Assembly (NCBI GenBank): GCA_948567375.1
Contig: OX419762.1
Span: forward strand, 43,567,034 to 43,631,033
Direction of reading: 5' to 3'
DNA from: Lunularia cruciata
Lineage: Eukaryota > Streptophyta > Marchantiopsida > Lunulariales > Lunulariaceae
Length of the DNA: 64,000 nt
Positions 13,071 through 23,672 of the stretch are shown here, in pieces. The notes under the pieces are model-generated. The model was given only the letters and a program-made list of their open reading frames with translations. It had not been told where the DNA came from and ran no database searches. Made by a program: the position numbers and the translations under genes. Every line of letters starts with the position of its first letter. The first letter of the stretch is position 1.

Positions 13071-13318
13071 TCGTAATCCAGGCATTTATTAGCACATCCA
13101 GCAGAATGCGCTGCATTCGCATCCTCGACGAACCAATGGAGCATAAGGTCTGCCTGTTACAGATACAGAGCAAATGAAGCTATAGCATACCTAAATTCCT
13201 CTCTGAATAACAAGTATACACGTTAAGTCCCCGGACCATTTCCTCTTACAACCATAGTCACATGATGCTCAAGTTTGCATTGAAGGTTTAGCCCGGAGAT
13301 AACAGATCGATAAGTCAT

Positions 13319-14722
13319 TTAGTTAGCATGCACCTGAAGTTCATATTTCAGTCGGACACATCGCTCAATCAACCTGTAAGGGAAATATGCTCGGTCCACT
13401 TGGATCGGAAGAATTTCAAGTAAGAAGTTTGCCATTTCATCTCCCATTATCAATCGAGCTTCGTCCGGAACGGTGAAGTGTGGAAATCGATTCACTTGTA
13501 TACGATTTATCCTGTGCCAATTGTATTCCGCTGGGTTGGGGAAACTTATCTGCGGCCCTTCTGGTGGAGCAAACTGCCCATCATTATCGCCTACATGTTC
13601 CTCGTCCGCATCCTCCCAGATTGGAGCGTTAATGTCTGGTATAGTTGCCGGTCGTCCTTCCTCCGCCCATGGCGCAGGGGTTCCTCTCCGCATTACCCTA
13701 TCTCTTACTCCTCGTAGAGCATTGTCCAGTCGTGAGCCATGGTGCGGCTCCAAGGGGAGACCTGGTCCGGCAACCACTCCGACATTTCCTACACCCGGTG
13801 GGAATGCCCAAGGTAGTGCTGGCACACCTGGTGGCAGATGCCAAGGTAGTGCTGGTACATTAGCACCACCTGGAGGTGGCGCTGCTGATGTACTACCGTG
13901 TTCCCAGTTCTCCCCTCTGCCCAGAGCGTCACCCGGACCACCGGCATGTCCACCACGATTAGCCTCTCGCCTCTGCATTCTCACAAAGCCGCGCACTACT
14001 TCCGGCACGCTTCGACCGTTTGAACCACCCGACTCTGTAAAATCATCTATATTGCGAGGAGCCGCCCACGGACCATGTGGTGGATCAAACAGATCGGGGT
14101 TCTCCTCTACACCGTGAAACCACCCACGAAAACCACCCTCGATTCCATGAGGCCAGTTCCCTGAAAGACTTGCCTCGAGCCGCCTACTGGTGTTCTTCAT
14201 ATCATCCAGAATTCCTTCCATGGAGGCCCATTCTCTGACATCCATTTCCGGGACGAGCGCAAGGTCCCCCAATGGAAGAGCGCCGCGCTCATCGTTGACA
14301 CGGCCAGGATGAGCGGGTGGTCGGTTGCCCGGGTGTATGGCTGTCCATGCGCGTTTGCTTGTAACGCTTACCGGGCTCCCTGGCTCGGAGTCGGTGTCGG
14401 GGTCGGGCTGGCCACGCCGCCGGGGACTCGTTCCCACAACAATAATCGGCCGCTGCGCCGCACTAGCGCGCCGGAAGCGTCTGGAGTTTACAGAACGAGG
14501 AGAACCACCACTATCTCCTTGAAGTGAGGGCACATTTACCATACGGCCGGGGCCCGCGTCGGGGTTCCCTTGGGCTTCTTGTGTGTTTACAGAGTTCACG
14601 GGGCGAGATATTGCATCGTAAGGGTACCCGAGCGAAAGGTCTTGTTCTCGTCTGTCCTCCACTTCAGCGGCTTGTGCCACATCAGGTCCTTGCTGCCGAT
14701 TACCACTAGAGCTGATCCGCAC
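13319..14722 (-). CDS. Orphan 467-residue Pro/Gly-rich protein
   Basis: One uninterrupted minus-strand frame runs from ATG (14722) to TAA (13319) in DNA clearly more GC-rich than its surroundings. That, with its length, argues for real coding. Residues 1-150 are rich in Arg, Gly, Pro, Ser and acidic runs (RRRGQPDPDTDSEPGSP) and look disordered. The middle has two tandem copies of a short VPALPW...PPGV unit in a Pro/Gly-rich linker. The last 90 residues are ordered in character, with aromatic and hydrophobic residues (FPNPAEYNW, VNRFPHFTV, YFPYRLIERC). I recognise no domain, catalytic motif, signal peptide or membrane helix. It could be a lineage-specific nuclear or adaptor protein, or a domesticated transposon product. 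A TATA-like stretch lies on the minus strand near 15053-15062, and AATAAA about 230 bp past the stop. A 214-codon antisense frame is a shadow of the GC-rich composition. Confidence 0.6.
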   Translation of the reverse strand: MRISSSGNRQQGPDVAQAAEVEDRREQDLSLGYPYDAISRPVNSVNTQEAQGNPDAGPGRMVNVPSLQGDSGGSPRSVNSRRFRRASAAQRPIIVVGTSPRRRGQPDPDTDSEPGSPVSVTSKRAWTAIHPGNRPPAHPGRVNDERGALPLGDLALVPEMDVREWASMEGILDDMKNTSRRLEASLSGNWPHGIEGGFRGWFHGVEENPDLFDPPHGPWAAPRNIDDFTESGGSNGRSVPEVVRGFVRMQRREANRGGHAGGPGDALGRGENWEHGSTSAAPPPGGANVPALPWHLPPGVPALPWAFPPGVGNVGVVAGPGLPLEPHHGSRLDNALRGVRDRVMRRGTPAPWAEEGRPATIPDINAPIWEDADEEHVGDNDGQFAPPEGPQISFPNPAEYNWHRINRIQVNRFPHFTVPDEARLIMGDEMANFLLEILPIQVDRAYFPYRLIERCVRLKYELQVHAN

Positions 14723-15347
14723 GCGACATTAGAGGTAGATGAACAAGTGTTTAAGGTAATGCGATGATAGCAGTTGATAAAAGAAGAGTAATATCAACTT
14801 CAGACAGACTAAGCAATCGACTGGAGATATGATTGTCGAAGCAGATCGGAGTAGGGTGTGGCATTGGAAAACCAGACGAGCTGACTTCTAGGCATAGTTG
14901 AACCTCGACCTAGTAGGGCAATCATACGCAACTCTACAAGCAACACTTTTCGGGGTTCACAAGGAACAATGTCTAGTAGTGCATGTCTCGGCGGCTGGGT
15001 AACTAAAATACTGTTGTGCTTCACTGATTATTCTGGAACTTGCATTCAGTTGCTGTATATAAAGTCGATAATCTATTATGAATGATAAATATTGGAGTAC
15101 AACTGAAAATGCAGAGAGACCCACAGAATACGAGTGAGATGGGTTCGCTGCAGCTTCCAGGAACATTAATAAGCAAACTGCTTTCCCTTGAGAATGAAGG
15201 TGGTGTACCGTAAGTGCATGTACTCTCTATCAAGTATCTAATACCTTCCCTCGAAGTTCCTTAAGAGAATTTTCAGCTTAGTTCAGAAGATAGTGGGTTT
15301 CATCAGGAGTTCATGATTGGATACTCGCACTTCCACTTGTTGATCAG

Positions 15348-15593
15348 ATGAACAAAAAGAGTTGGGATCCGTACGATGTTCGAGAGAGGCGCGACGTCCG
15401 AGCTTTGAAGACTGAAAAATCTACTGAAGGTAATAAGCTCTGGACTTACTCTGACATTGCCGCCATTTTGCGGGACACCAAGGAATTTTCTTTCAGACTT
15501 CTTTGCACTGAAGGCGATGAACCTAATCCTCTCTCGATATCATTTTGTCTACCGGAGTCTCATGCTGGCAGACGTCTTTCAAATGTTAAATAG
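15348..15593 (+). CDS. Small orphan ORF, possible exon
   Basis: An 81-codon frame opens with ATG (MNKKSWDPYDVRERRDVRAL) and ends at TAG. The amino-acid mix is balanced and protein-like, with charged N-terminal and hydrophobic C-terminal segments, unlike the AT-driven frames around it. No domain is recognised. It lies about 630 bp from the ATG of the orphan gene on the other strand, in divergent orientation, so the two could share a promoter region. It may be a first exon or a random frame. Confidence 0.3.
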   Translation: MNKKSWDPYDVRERRDVRALKTEKSTEGNKLWTYSDIAAILRDTKEFSFRLLCTEGDEPNPLSISFCLPESHAGRRLSNVK

Positions 15594-17294
15594 TGCGAGC
15601 ATGCACAGATGCACGTGACTATACACGGCTAGAAAACACGCCCAAATCTTGAAATGCGGTGGAGACCGCATTAAATCCTTGAACAGATTTAGGTCTACGG
15701 CAACATCATCATTCACTTCGCTGATTTGAACAAATTTAGTTTGTGGAGAGGGGATGAAAAGATCCGAAAGAGCTCTTATCCAGAATATGATCTGTTAACA
15801 GCCTCTCCGTGATCAGAAAGCATTATATCTCGCAAAAGCCTTGACTTTATGCGCAATAACAAGTAATGGACATTGGATGCTTCAATATCTTTAGCGAGAA
15901 TTTGGTTATGTTCATGCCTTGACTCTCAATAAAAATGAAATGGATCAAGTACGCGCACCTTCCCGAGATTGGACTCACCCATAATTCATCCTCATATACG
16001 GAGTTGTAGGGCATTCCTTACCTTTTGAATTATCTGATTCGACTGATTTAGTTAACACGATCCTTCTACCTCAATTTGTTCACCACCGCGTGCAAATTCT
16101 TGATGTAGGTTGAGAATTCCATCAAACCGAAGATATTTTGTATCTGTGTGATCTCTCAAGATCCTTATGAAGGTTTCCTTCTCTAGCGCAGGGCTCCTGC
16201 AATTGTAATCGACCCACAAGCAAGAACTTGACCCATGAGTTCCCATGCCGCAATACAGCCAGTAGATGGACACAACTGCTTTCCACGTTGCGAGACTTCT
16301 CTATTGCATCAATTTTCATAGAAGTGAAACGTCTAATATTCGCTTTGGGATTGAAAGGACGTGACCTTTCAAGTTGTCTTAAATTTCACTACTTCCGGAG
16401 GTTTTTATTCACTGTATTCAAGGATTTGCTCCCTGTTCTACAGAGGCTCTATGTTCGGATTCGGAGCTTGGAGCTTGTTTCAGAACAGGGGCTTCTCTGC
16501 TAGGATATACATACAAGCAGAGTGCAAGCTCGGTTGTCCTGAAGAACTTCCGGAACATCACTCACGGAATTGGAAATGGTTTTGACCTTCATTGAATCTT
16601 CCACAATCCCTCCCTTTAAGTGACCGAATACCAGACTTACTCCAGATTTGACCGAACAGCAAAACCCAAAGTTGCGAATCTAAATCGACTGTGACCTTTC
16701 TTGGTACTCAGAATGGAGATGTGCTTAAAGGAGTAGGGTTCAAACCTTTCATAACTTCTATTCTCCAGAGTTGAAAGATTCACTGCTCACGAATATGAAT
16801 CAAAAGATATACAACTTGGAAGGTGAGAGTCGAGAGAAAATGTCTGCACCAGAACCCCAGAACCATAACCTTGGATTCTGGATCCACCCATTTCTCGCAA
16901 TTCTTGGTTCACCAAATTTTCAGACCCGGAGAAGCTGACCTGGAAGCCAACGGTGGACTGCTGAGCCGATTTCTCGCCTTGTAGACAAATTCCCGATCAA
17001 GGAGTATCGGTGTAGTCCAGTGATAGTGAAATTCTCGTTGATGTTGGTTGTGATCAGATTCACGCTTGTCTTTTTATCGACATTTGGACTCCCTCATTTC
17101 CTTGTCTCACTCTTGATCCTTCCTTCAACCAAAAACAACGGAAATTTCAAAATCGGATGTGAGCAAATAATTTACAAACGGTACGGAAATCTGACATGCA
17201 TCCGATTTGATTTGAAGCTTGATCTGGTCCAGAAGAATTACTTCCTGACATCTCGAGGTTGGTCTATTCATTAGTAATAGTAAAAAGGGAGACC
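15594..17294. other. Intergenic DNA, no gene recognised
   Basis: Only short frames without recognisable domains are found on either strand. No repeat or structured element was seen before the retrotransposon tail that begins near 17295. Confidence 0.45.
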
Positions 17295-17415
17295 GCTTAG
17301 GAAAAAGGAAGGATGGGAAGACCCATCAAGGCTACCAAAGGAGAGAAAAAATTGGTAACATGGGGCTAAGCCCCAAATGAGAAATCTGCCCTTCCCGCAC
17401 CTAAGATATTACAAG
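17295..17415 (-). mobile_element. 5'-truncated non-LTR 3' tail, minus strand
   Basis: The reverse complement matches the last part of the non-LTR element at 56.4-57.7 kb. It covers the end of the coding region (GGGCAGATTTCTCA), the GGGGCTTAGCCCC hairpin, the GATGGG...CCCATC inverted repeat and the AGCGGTCTCC end. It is inserted antisense relative to the copy at 2.5 kb. Confidence 0.75.
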
Positions 17416-18447
17416 TACAGTAATAAGGAAGTAATAATACAGTAATCCACGAGTATTCCAGGGCCGCGATAAATGTGTACTGCAGTTCGATGAAGTGCGG
17501 TGATAGTTGAACGCAGTTTGGAGATAAACTTCCCAGGCACCTTAGTGACTGAGATCACACGGAGATCTATTCGCACAGTTTAAAATGGATATCCTTATAA
17601 ACAAAAAGTTAATACATAATCCCATAAAATACTACTCTAGCTATAATTTCAAACTAATTCATGTTCAAAATCTCTTGTTTTATTATTATTATTATTATTG
17701 TATTATTGGGGAAATGATATGGTATATTATCAGACAAAATATTTGTCTATAATCACATTAATGCTACTCTAACTATAGTTTGAAACTAGCTGATTTTCAT
17801 GATCGATTATTTCATTAGTTGTATCTTTTCTAGGTCTATAGATCACATTATTTTCCTGTATCTACTTCATAATTCTCGTTGAAGTCTATGTGAACTATAT
17901 CTAAATCTAATAAACTATAGTTTGAGAGTAGCTAATCATGTAGTATTTTATATATGATATATAGTAGATAAATGATTCCTAATATCAGTACACAAATAGT
18001 TTATTAACAATTATGAATTATACATAGAACAATGTCTTAATCTTTAGAACTAAAAATAGATAAATCTGGATTCATACTATTTTAAAGAAAGTAAACTTCA
18101 AGATATAGTAGAATAACCTATGAATAAGACAGTTATGGAGGTTAAGTACAGCATACGTACATTAAACTTAGTCAACCTAAGGATATAGCTAAAATTATAG
18201 CTATCAATAGTCAATAGTTATTTATTGACAGTAGTATCTCTAATGCAAAAGAACTGTTTTAGATCATAAACAACATAAGCTTTATATTAGAGAGAACTAC
18301 AATTTATAATATAAAATTTTATATAATATACTATGACAATTTCAATTTGTAATTCAATTCCAAATTCAAAACTTAGTTTTAATTTGTATTGCAAATCAAA
18401 TCAACAAGAATTTCATCTTCGTAGGTATAAAGTTAAGCTCTTCATCT

Positions 18448-18595
18448 ATCAAATTTTGATTTAATAACTATTTGTCTTAATCATGTTTCAAAATTTTCAA
18501 TTTTATATAGGTTTATGATTGATCAAATTTTGATTTAATAACTATTTGTCTTAATCATGTTTCAAAATTTTCAATTTTATATAGGTTTATGATTG
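18448..18595 (+). repeat. Exact 74-bp tandem duplication
   Basis: Units 18448-18521 and 18522-18595 appear identical over all 74 bp, in otherwise drifting AT-rich DNA. Identity points to a very recent duplication or an assembly artefact. Confidence 0.9.
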
Positions 18596-18974
18596 ATGAT
18601 TTAGTACGCATCATTAACATTACGTAATACATAATCCAAACCAATCAAAAAATCAAAATTATTCATTAATATTAATTTTTATGCAAACTTGAATCTATTT
18701 TTTGATTATCAATTACCTTACATAACATGTTAATTCAGATTGTTAATCGTTCTTATCTTTGTTCATTCTCCCTTCTTTGTTTATTATAGTTAAGATCTTT
18801 AGTTTTCTTAGCTTATTTAATATTAAATCTTATAATATATCTAGAATTCCTAGAATTTATATTTTATATTTTATTCTTATTTATTTATTTATTTCAACTT
18901 GAGACTCTTCTAGTTATTGTCTACAACAAACAAGTAAATTTCAGAGAAAATACACCAAAGATAAAAATATATTT

Positions 18975-19096
18975 ACAAGTTGAAAAACATATTAGCATTT
19001 GCATACATGAAGAAAAACTAGACTTCTATATTACTACAAGTTGCAAAACATATTAGCATTTGTATACATGAAGAAAAACTATACTTCTATATTTCA
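18975..19096 (+). repeat. 61-bp tandem duplication, near-identical
   Basis: Units start at 18975 and 19036, each opening ACAAGTTG and containing ACATATTAGCATTTG. They differ at only a few positions, so this duplication is slightly older than the 74-bp one nearby. Confidence 0.85.
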
Positions 19097-19332
19097 TTGA
19101 AAAAAATCATAGGAGAATAATCATTGATTGAGGTGCAAGAGCAATAATGTTCAATAGTAAATGAAATTAAAACTCTTTAATAGTTTTAAATCTGATTCAA
19201 ATCTTTCCATTAAAAAGTCATTGAATTGCACATTATTGTAGATGGCATAATGTTAGACAAAAAATTATAATTTTTTTGTACACCAACACCTCTCCATCCT
19301 CATCCTTGCTTCTTTTGGAGGGAAATTTTTGG

Positions 19333-19970
19333 TGCGTATATACAATGCTACATACCACACATTGCTATCAACATCACACACTATAGAAGCACAACTCACA
19401 CATAAGTCACATGGACTCTCAAGTGCCACAATCAATCAATTTTTTTACACAACTCAAATCTTGCTCAATCGGATCAGTACTTGATCTATCACTCCATAAT
19501 CTGCCAACAACTAGGCATTGATTACAATACACCCACTCTAGCTAAAAGAATCCAGGTGATGCTCGCCGGCCTTTGTCCACCATAGCCAGGAACTCAAAGG
19601 CTCAGCATCAAAGAAGTGAGCTCTTTGGAGCTGCACTTCAAAAGTATACCCCCTAGTATCCAACCCTTTTGGTCTTGCTGATGGTACATCCGACGGTGCA
19701 AATGGTGCTAAGTGATGGTGAGGCCCCACTGTGTAGTCAGGACCCCAAACATGAAATTTGACTATCAACAAGTAGTCTATGAGTAACTACCAAAATACTC
19801 TTGACTACCAACACTACTACTCTAGAGTTCAAGCAATCTAGGTGCAATGTTACAAATGGTATGATAATTTTTGTGCATATATACATTGCTACACAACATG
19901 CATTGCTGTCAACATCATAAACTATAGAAGCACAACTCACACATAAGTCATACACAGACTCTCAATTGCC
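19333..19970. repeat. About 95-bp direct repeats flanking an LTR remnant
   Basis: The segments 19333-19425 and 19868-19970 share a diverged sequence containing CTATAGAAGCACAACTCACA and the following CATAAGTCA. They bracket the element-A LTR fragment 19430-19871. The second copy lies where the 3' untranslated part of A should be, so the first may come from a partial tandem copy of the element end. Confidence 0.65.
19430..19871 (-). mobile_element. Left (3') LTR fragment of element A
   Basis: This 440-bp stretch matches 45345-45785 in the same orientation, about 26 kb away. The minus-strand gag-pol remnants of element A lie between the two. That position is what a truncated 3' LTR should show; the rest of the LTR, present at the right end, is not found on this side. 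A minus-strand frame here is partly conserved between the two copies (HH-APFAP-DVPSARP), which may be chance within an LTR. Confidence 0.5.
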
Positions 19971-19971
19971 C

Positions 19972-20639
19972 TTGTAGCTGGTGGTTAGGTCCCTCTAACT
20001 CCATATAGCCATCTACTCTATGTATATGGTATACCCTATGGTGGGCAAAAGGTCAAGAGACTGGGTGCTATCGAGACCCATCATTAGTCGCTTATTTGCA
20101 ATCTATATCATATAAAGGATGAACTAGCTATAGGTCAAGTACATCTAGGACATAACCACTATCCTTGAGGAACCACCATGAAGGGAGAAGTCATGCATGC
20201 CATATGTCATCCTCTTGAACACTAACATAGTAGCAGCTCCATCAAAAGAGCCGCATAACATACATCACAAGCCTACACTTACAAATGCCAAGCTTGGGTC
20301 CATAGTACCATCAATGTTTAGGGGGTGGCACAGCACACAATTTCACACATGATCCTTCCAAACAACACCATCATGTCCATCTAAAACAAGGACTCTAGAT
20401 GGAAAAACCTCACGCACTCTTAAGATAATACGGCCTGTAGAAACATCAAGTATCATTGGTGTTATCTATTATAGATATACATAGTCATCTGGATGAAATA
20501 GATGGATTGAGGGTCTATAACATCCTCCTTGAATGGTAGAATAGCGTAAGGTATCCCTATGTTGAGCAATCACTAAGTTCTCAAAGGCCATCGGCATTTG
20601 AAAGATCTATGCATGTTGAGAACATATGCCCATCCATAC
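19972..20639 (-). other. 3' part of element A, no intact frame
   Basis: This lies between the integrase remnant and the LTR fragment. It should correspond to the integrase C-terminus and 3' untranslated region, but the frames are short and I see no chromodomain. Confidence 0.4.
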
Positions 20640-21445
20640 ATTTGGATCATCCAAGTCCAACATTATAGTAGCATCTCAACAAATGGTTGCAAGTAAATTT
20701 GGATCTTGTCCATAGAGTAGAAAGTAAGGAGAGAAGGATGCTAAGGAGACTTGCCGGCTGACTGATAGCCCATGGCCAACCAAGGTAACTAGAGATTCCA
20801 ATCTCCCAAGAGGCCTCTCTGCAAACCATAATTTTGCAATCCTCTCTTCACTGTTTGAACCACTCTCTCTACTAAGCCATCTGCCTCAAGGTGATCTTGA
20901 GAGGTAGTATAATGATCAATCAAAGCTCCGTCACACAAGACCTGAAATTCACCAAAGAACTTTGTACCTTGATCAGTCAAAACCTCAACTGGTGCACCAA
21001 AATGATTGAGAATCCGATCCAAGAACAAGTAAGCCGTCCCTTCATTGGACTTGTCAAGAAGTGCCACCAACTCAATCCACTTGGAAAAGTGCTCCACCAT
21101 CACCAAAATGTACCAATGATATCTCACGATCAATGATAAAGGTCCAACAAAGTCCAAAATCCAATGGTAACCCAATCCCATGATAGGTGTAACTATGGTG
21201 TAGGAACATTAAATGATGCTCTAACTCAATCACAAATCACTCATCTTGCAAAAAATTGCTCCACATTATTTTGCATACCGCACCACCAATAATAACTTTG
21301 GAGTAAGCTATATGTACGCTTTACTCCAAAATGTCCTAGCTCCCCATGAGCATGATGGACTAATTGTGGTATCTGAGATGGAAGTGGTACTACTCTCACT
21401 CTACCATCCTCCCAAACACAAAGAAGTTCTCTGCTCTCCAATGTG
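20640..21445 (-). pseudogene. Element A integrase, broken
   Basis: Read on the minus strand, 21241-21441 encodes the H2C2 zinc-binding module (VHHAHGELGHFGVKRTY...YYWWCG). The stretch 20789-21181 encodes the core: first Asp in ILDFVGPL, second in VLTDQGTKF, and the Glu kept in EADGLVERVVQTVKRGL. A SPYFLLYGQDPN segment continues to about 20640 after a frameshift. Integrase inserts the cDNA copy of the element into chromosomes. Unlike elements B and C, the DDE Glu codon survives, but stops and frameshifts separate the modules. Sequence style differs from B and C, so A belongs to another Ty3/gypsy lineage. Confidence 0.85.
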
Positions 21446-21839
21446 AATCATCTAGCTCGTTGAAGAACACAATCTCTCTCCTTGGTACCAACTGTGCCAC
21501 CAGCAACACCAATGTGAAGATAATCCATTACTAAGGCATCATCATGAATGTCTCATTAAATTGTACCACTATCTCCACTCTTTGGATATGTGACCTCAAT
21601 AACTCCTCTTGTATAAGTTAAGAGAGATACCACCAAAACCTCAAAAAATATATAGAGAAAGGCAGATGCATGCCAACCTGGCACCATCTCCTCATCTGTC
21701 TCACCATGCCAATGTGCTTTGGTCTGATCTTATTGGCTGGGACATGGGTTTCTACTCAACCCATCTGTATCATGGTTCACCACTCTAGGTCTGCAAATCA
21801 CCATGACATCATACTATTATAAAATCAGAACTCATCATG

Positions 21840-22330
21840 CAAGCTTCCTTGAAAGCTTGTCGGACTCCATCAACCACTTCAATGGCTGATGATTAGTGAT
21901 GAGAGTAAAGGGGTTACCAAATAGGTAACATCAAAAATGTGCTTTTGCCCATATTGCTGCCAAGCACTCTCCCTTATATGAACTATAGTTCACCCTTCCG
22001 TTGAATTGTTGGAACGATTAGCATAGGCCACCACAACTTCCTTCCCCTCATCATCAATATTGGATGAGCATTGCTCCAAGCCCCAACATACTCCAATCAA
22101 TGTAAACCTAAAATGGTCGTCCTCTTATTTTGGTCTCCTCAAAATAGGAGCAAATGTCAACCTCTCCTTGAGCTCTACAAAAGCTCTCTCTTGCTCATCT
22201 CCCCAACACCACTCTTGTGTTGGGGAGCTGGTTGCAAGCTCTATATGTCCTTTAGCAGCATCCCAAGTAGACCAAGGTGTAATCCAAGTAGACCATGCTA
22301 ACCTAGATGGATTCCAAGTAGACCACTCTC
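21840..22330 (-). pseudogene. Element A RNase H region, broken
   Basis: Minus-strand translation gives the recognisable run from the RT/RNase H junction: DEQERAFVELKERL, APILRRP, GLEQ/GAML-like, VVVAYANRS, then FTLITNHQPLKWLMESDKL. The catalytic Asp motif and several neighbours are altered, and stops interrupt the frame. RNase H removes RNA from the RNA:DNA hybrid during replication. I do not find a clear YxDD reverse-transcriptase motif upstream, so the palm domain appears deleted or too decayed to see. Confidence 0.7.
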
Positions 22331-22923
22331 CCTAGTAGCAATTGGTTGTGTCCCAAGAATACCCTTTCCGCCCGATCCATCATCCCCAACATGTGTCTAA
22401 ATTGTCTTGATAGGCATAGAGCTCATAAGTGTCCAAGTGGTGATGCTTAACAAGTGCATCCTACATTTCTTTGCTAAGCCAAGGCTCACAATCCATGTCA
22501 AATAATTCAGGTCAATAGCATGACCTAACACCTAACGCTTAGATGCATCTAATACTATTGGAATGGCAATAATACCCGTGCAAAAATCCATTTCATGCTC
22601 TCTCTCATCAACGTTAAGCTCCACCAACTGCTGTGATTGTGAGTTCCAAACTAGTCCAGAACCTCCTTCTCAAAAAGCATGGGAGCCTGGAAACTCATAA
22701 GTGTCAAAAAAGTGGCTCTAGGCTATCCAACTAGGTTCACCATTGCCAGAAGTGACCTATTGGCCACTACCACCATTTGAGATTGATGCCCCATCCAAGA
22801 TGTCATCCATAATGATGTGGTTTAGTTGCTAAATCCTGTCATAAGCACATTATAAAACCTCTCTAGGTAAAAGGTTCATCCACCAAAGATGAAGACTATG
22901 AGCCCGTGATCCTACTTTGGCTA

Positions 22924-23667
22924 TGTAATACTCCATGGACAAGATAACTCTTCAAGAGAGAAAACACAAATTTCACACTCAATCCTTTGATGCCCCAATG
23001 GAGCACCTTCTCTTTATTATATAGCCAAGGAAGATCTCTTCCAAGAAAGCTCTCCCATAAGATTAGGTACATTGATAGGTGACCTATCAGCAAGCTCCAC
23101 CCTTAGATACTTGCTTGGATGGGTGACATGTCGATCATAGTCCTATTTGGTTGGTCAAATAGGTTTTGACCAGAGGGATTTTTTTAGAGAATCTTCTTGT
23201 AGGAATCTCAAAATCACATGGGTGAGATACCATTGGAAAGCTCTTGGTGAGACAAACTAGAGGGGAGGGAAGGCAAGTCTTGCCTTTTCTAGGGGGGAAT
23301 TTGTACATTTTTGAGGCCTAATTCTTCTATTTAGGTCTCCAAAATTGCCTCTAAAGTTTTCAGGTATATTTTGGCTTCTGCCCTATTAGTAGAAGTGATC
23401 TTTTGGTGATACCTCTATCTGGTCTATGTTCTCCATCATGTGTAACATCCTTCCGGATGTTACAACACCAAGTTTCATCTCTAGATCATATGCCTAGCTA
23501 TTGATTCTAAAGTTTCCAAGCATGTTTCAATTTTTGGCCTATTAGTAAAAGTACTATTTTGGTGATACCTCTAGCTTATCTACTAAGTCCATCAAGTATA
23601 ACATCCTTCCAGATGTTACCAAACCAAATTTTATCTCTAGATCATCTATCTAGCTATTGGTATTATA
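22924..23667 (-). mobile_element. Solo LTR of the B family, antisense, inside element A
   Basis: The reverse complement aligns with the LTRs of element B along its whole length. It has TGTAATAC at one end and GTATTATA (decayed GTATTACA) at the other, about 744 bp. It carries the same two tandem U3 blocks with the GTAACATC...GATGTTAC palindrome. No primer site or gag follows, so it is a solo LTR left by recombination. The flanking 5-mers (GGCTA and GGAGG) do not match, so the target duplication is not preserved. Confidence 0.8.
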
Positions 23668-23672
23668 GGAGG

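Larger units (their letters stand above)
8956..13318. other. Intergenic DNA with scattered short ORFs
   Basis: The longest plus-strand frame (11070-11543, 157 codons, Cys-rich in the middle) opens with GTG rather than ATG and shows no known domain. A 77-codon frame at 12728-12961 is likewise unrecognised. Either could be an exon. A perfect inverted repeat lies at 12142-12168 and a TA run at 13056-13070. AATAAA on the minus strand at about 13085-13090 could serve the orphan gene upstream on that strand. Confidence 0.45.
17416..19429. other. AT-rich intergenic region with simple and tandem repeats
   Basis: Strongly AT-rich DNA without coding potential. It includes a TTA/ATT trinucleotide run at about 17680-17699 and two short tandem duplications listed separately. 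It borders the outer edge of element A and may be old repeat DNA. Confidence 0.6.

Noticed and set aside
13473-14117. A 214-codon plus-strand frame opposite the orphan gene
   Set aside because: It is a shadow of the GC-rich minus-strand frame; composition follows the antisense codons and it has no independent motif.
22919-23672. Target-site duplication for the antisense solo LTR
   Set aside because: The flanking 5-mers GGCTA and GGAGG do not match; the solo LTR call rests on the LTR alignment alone.
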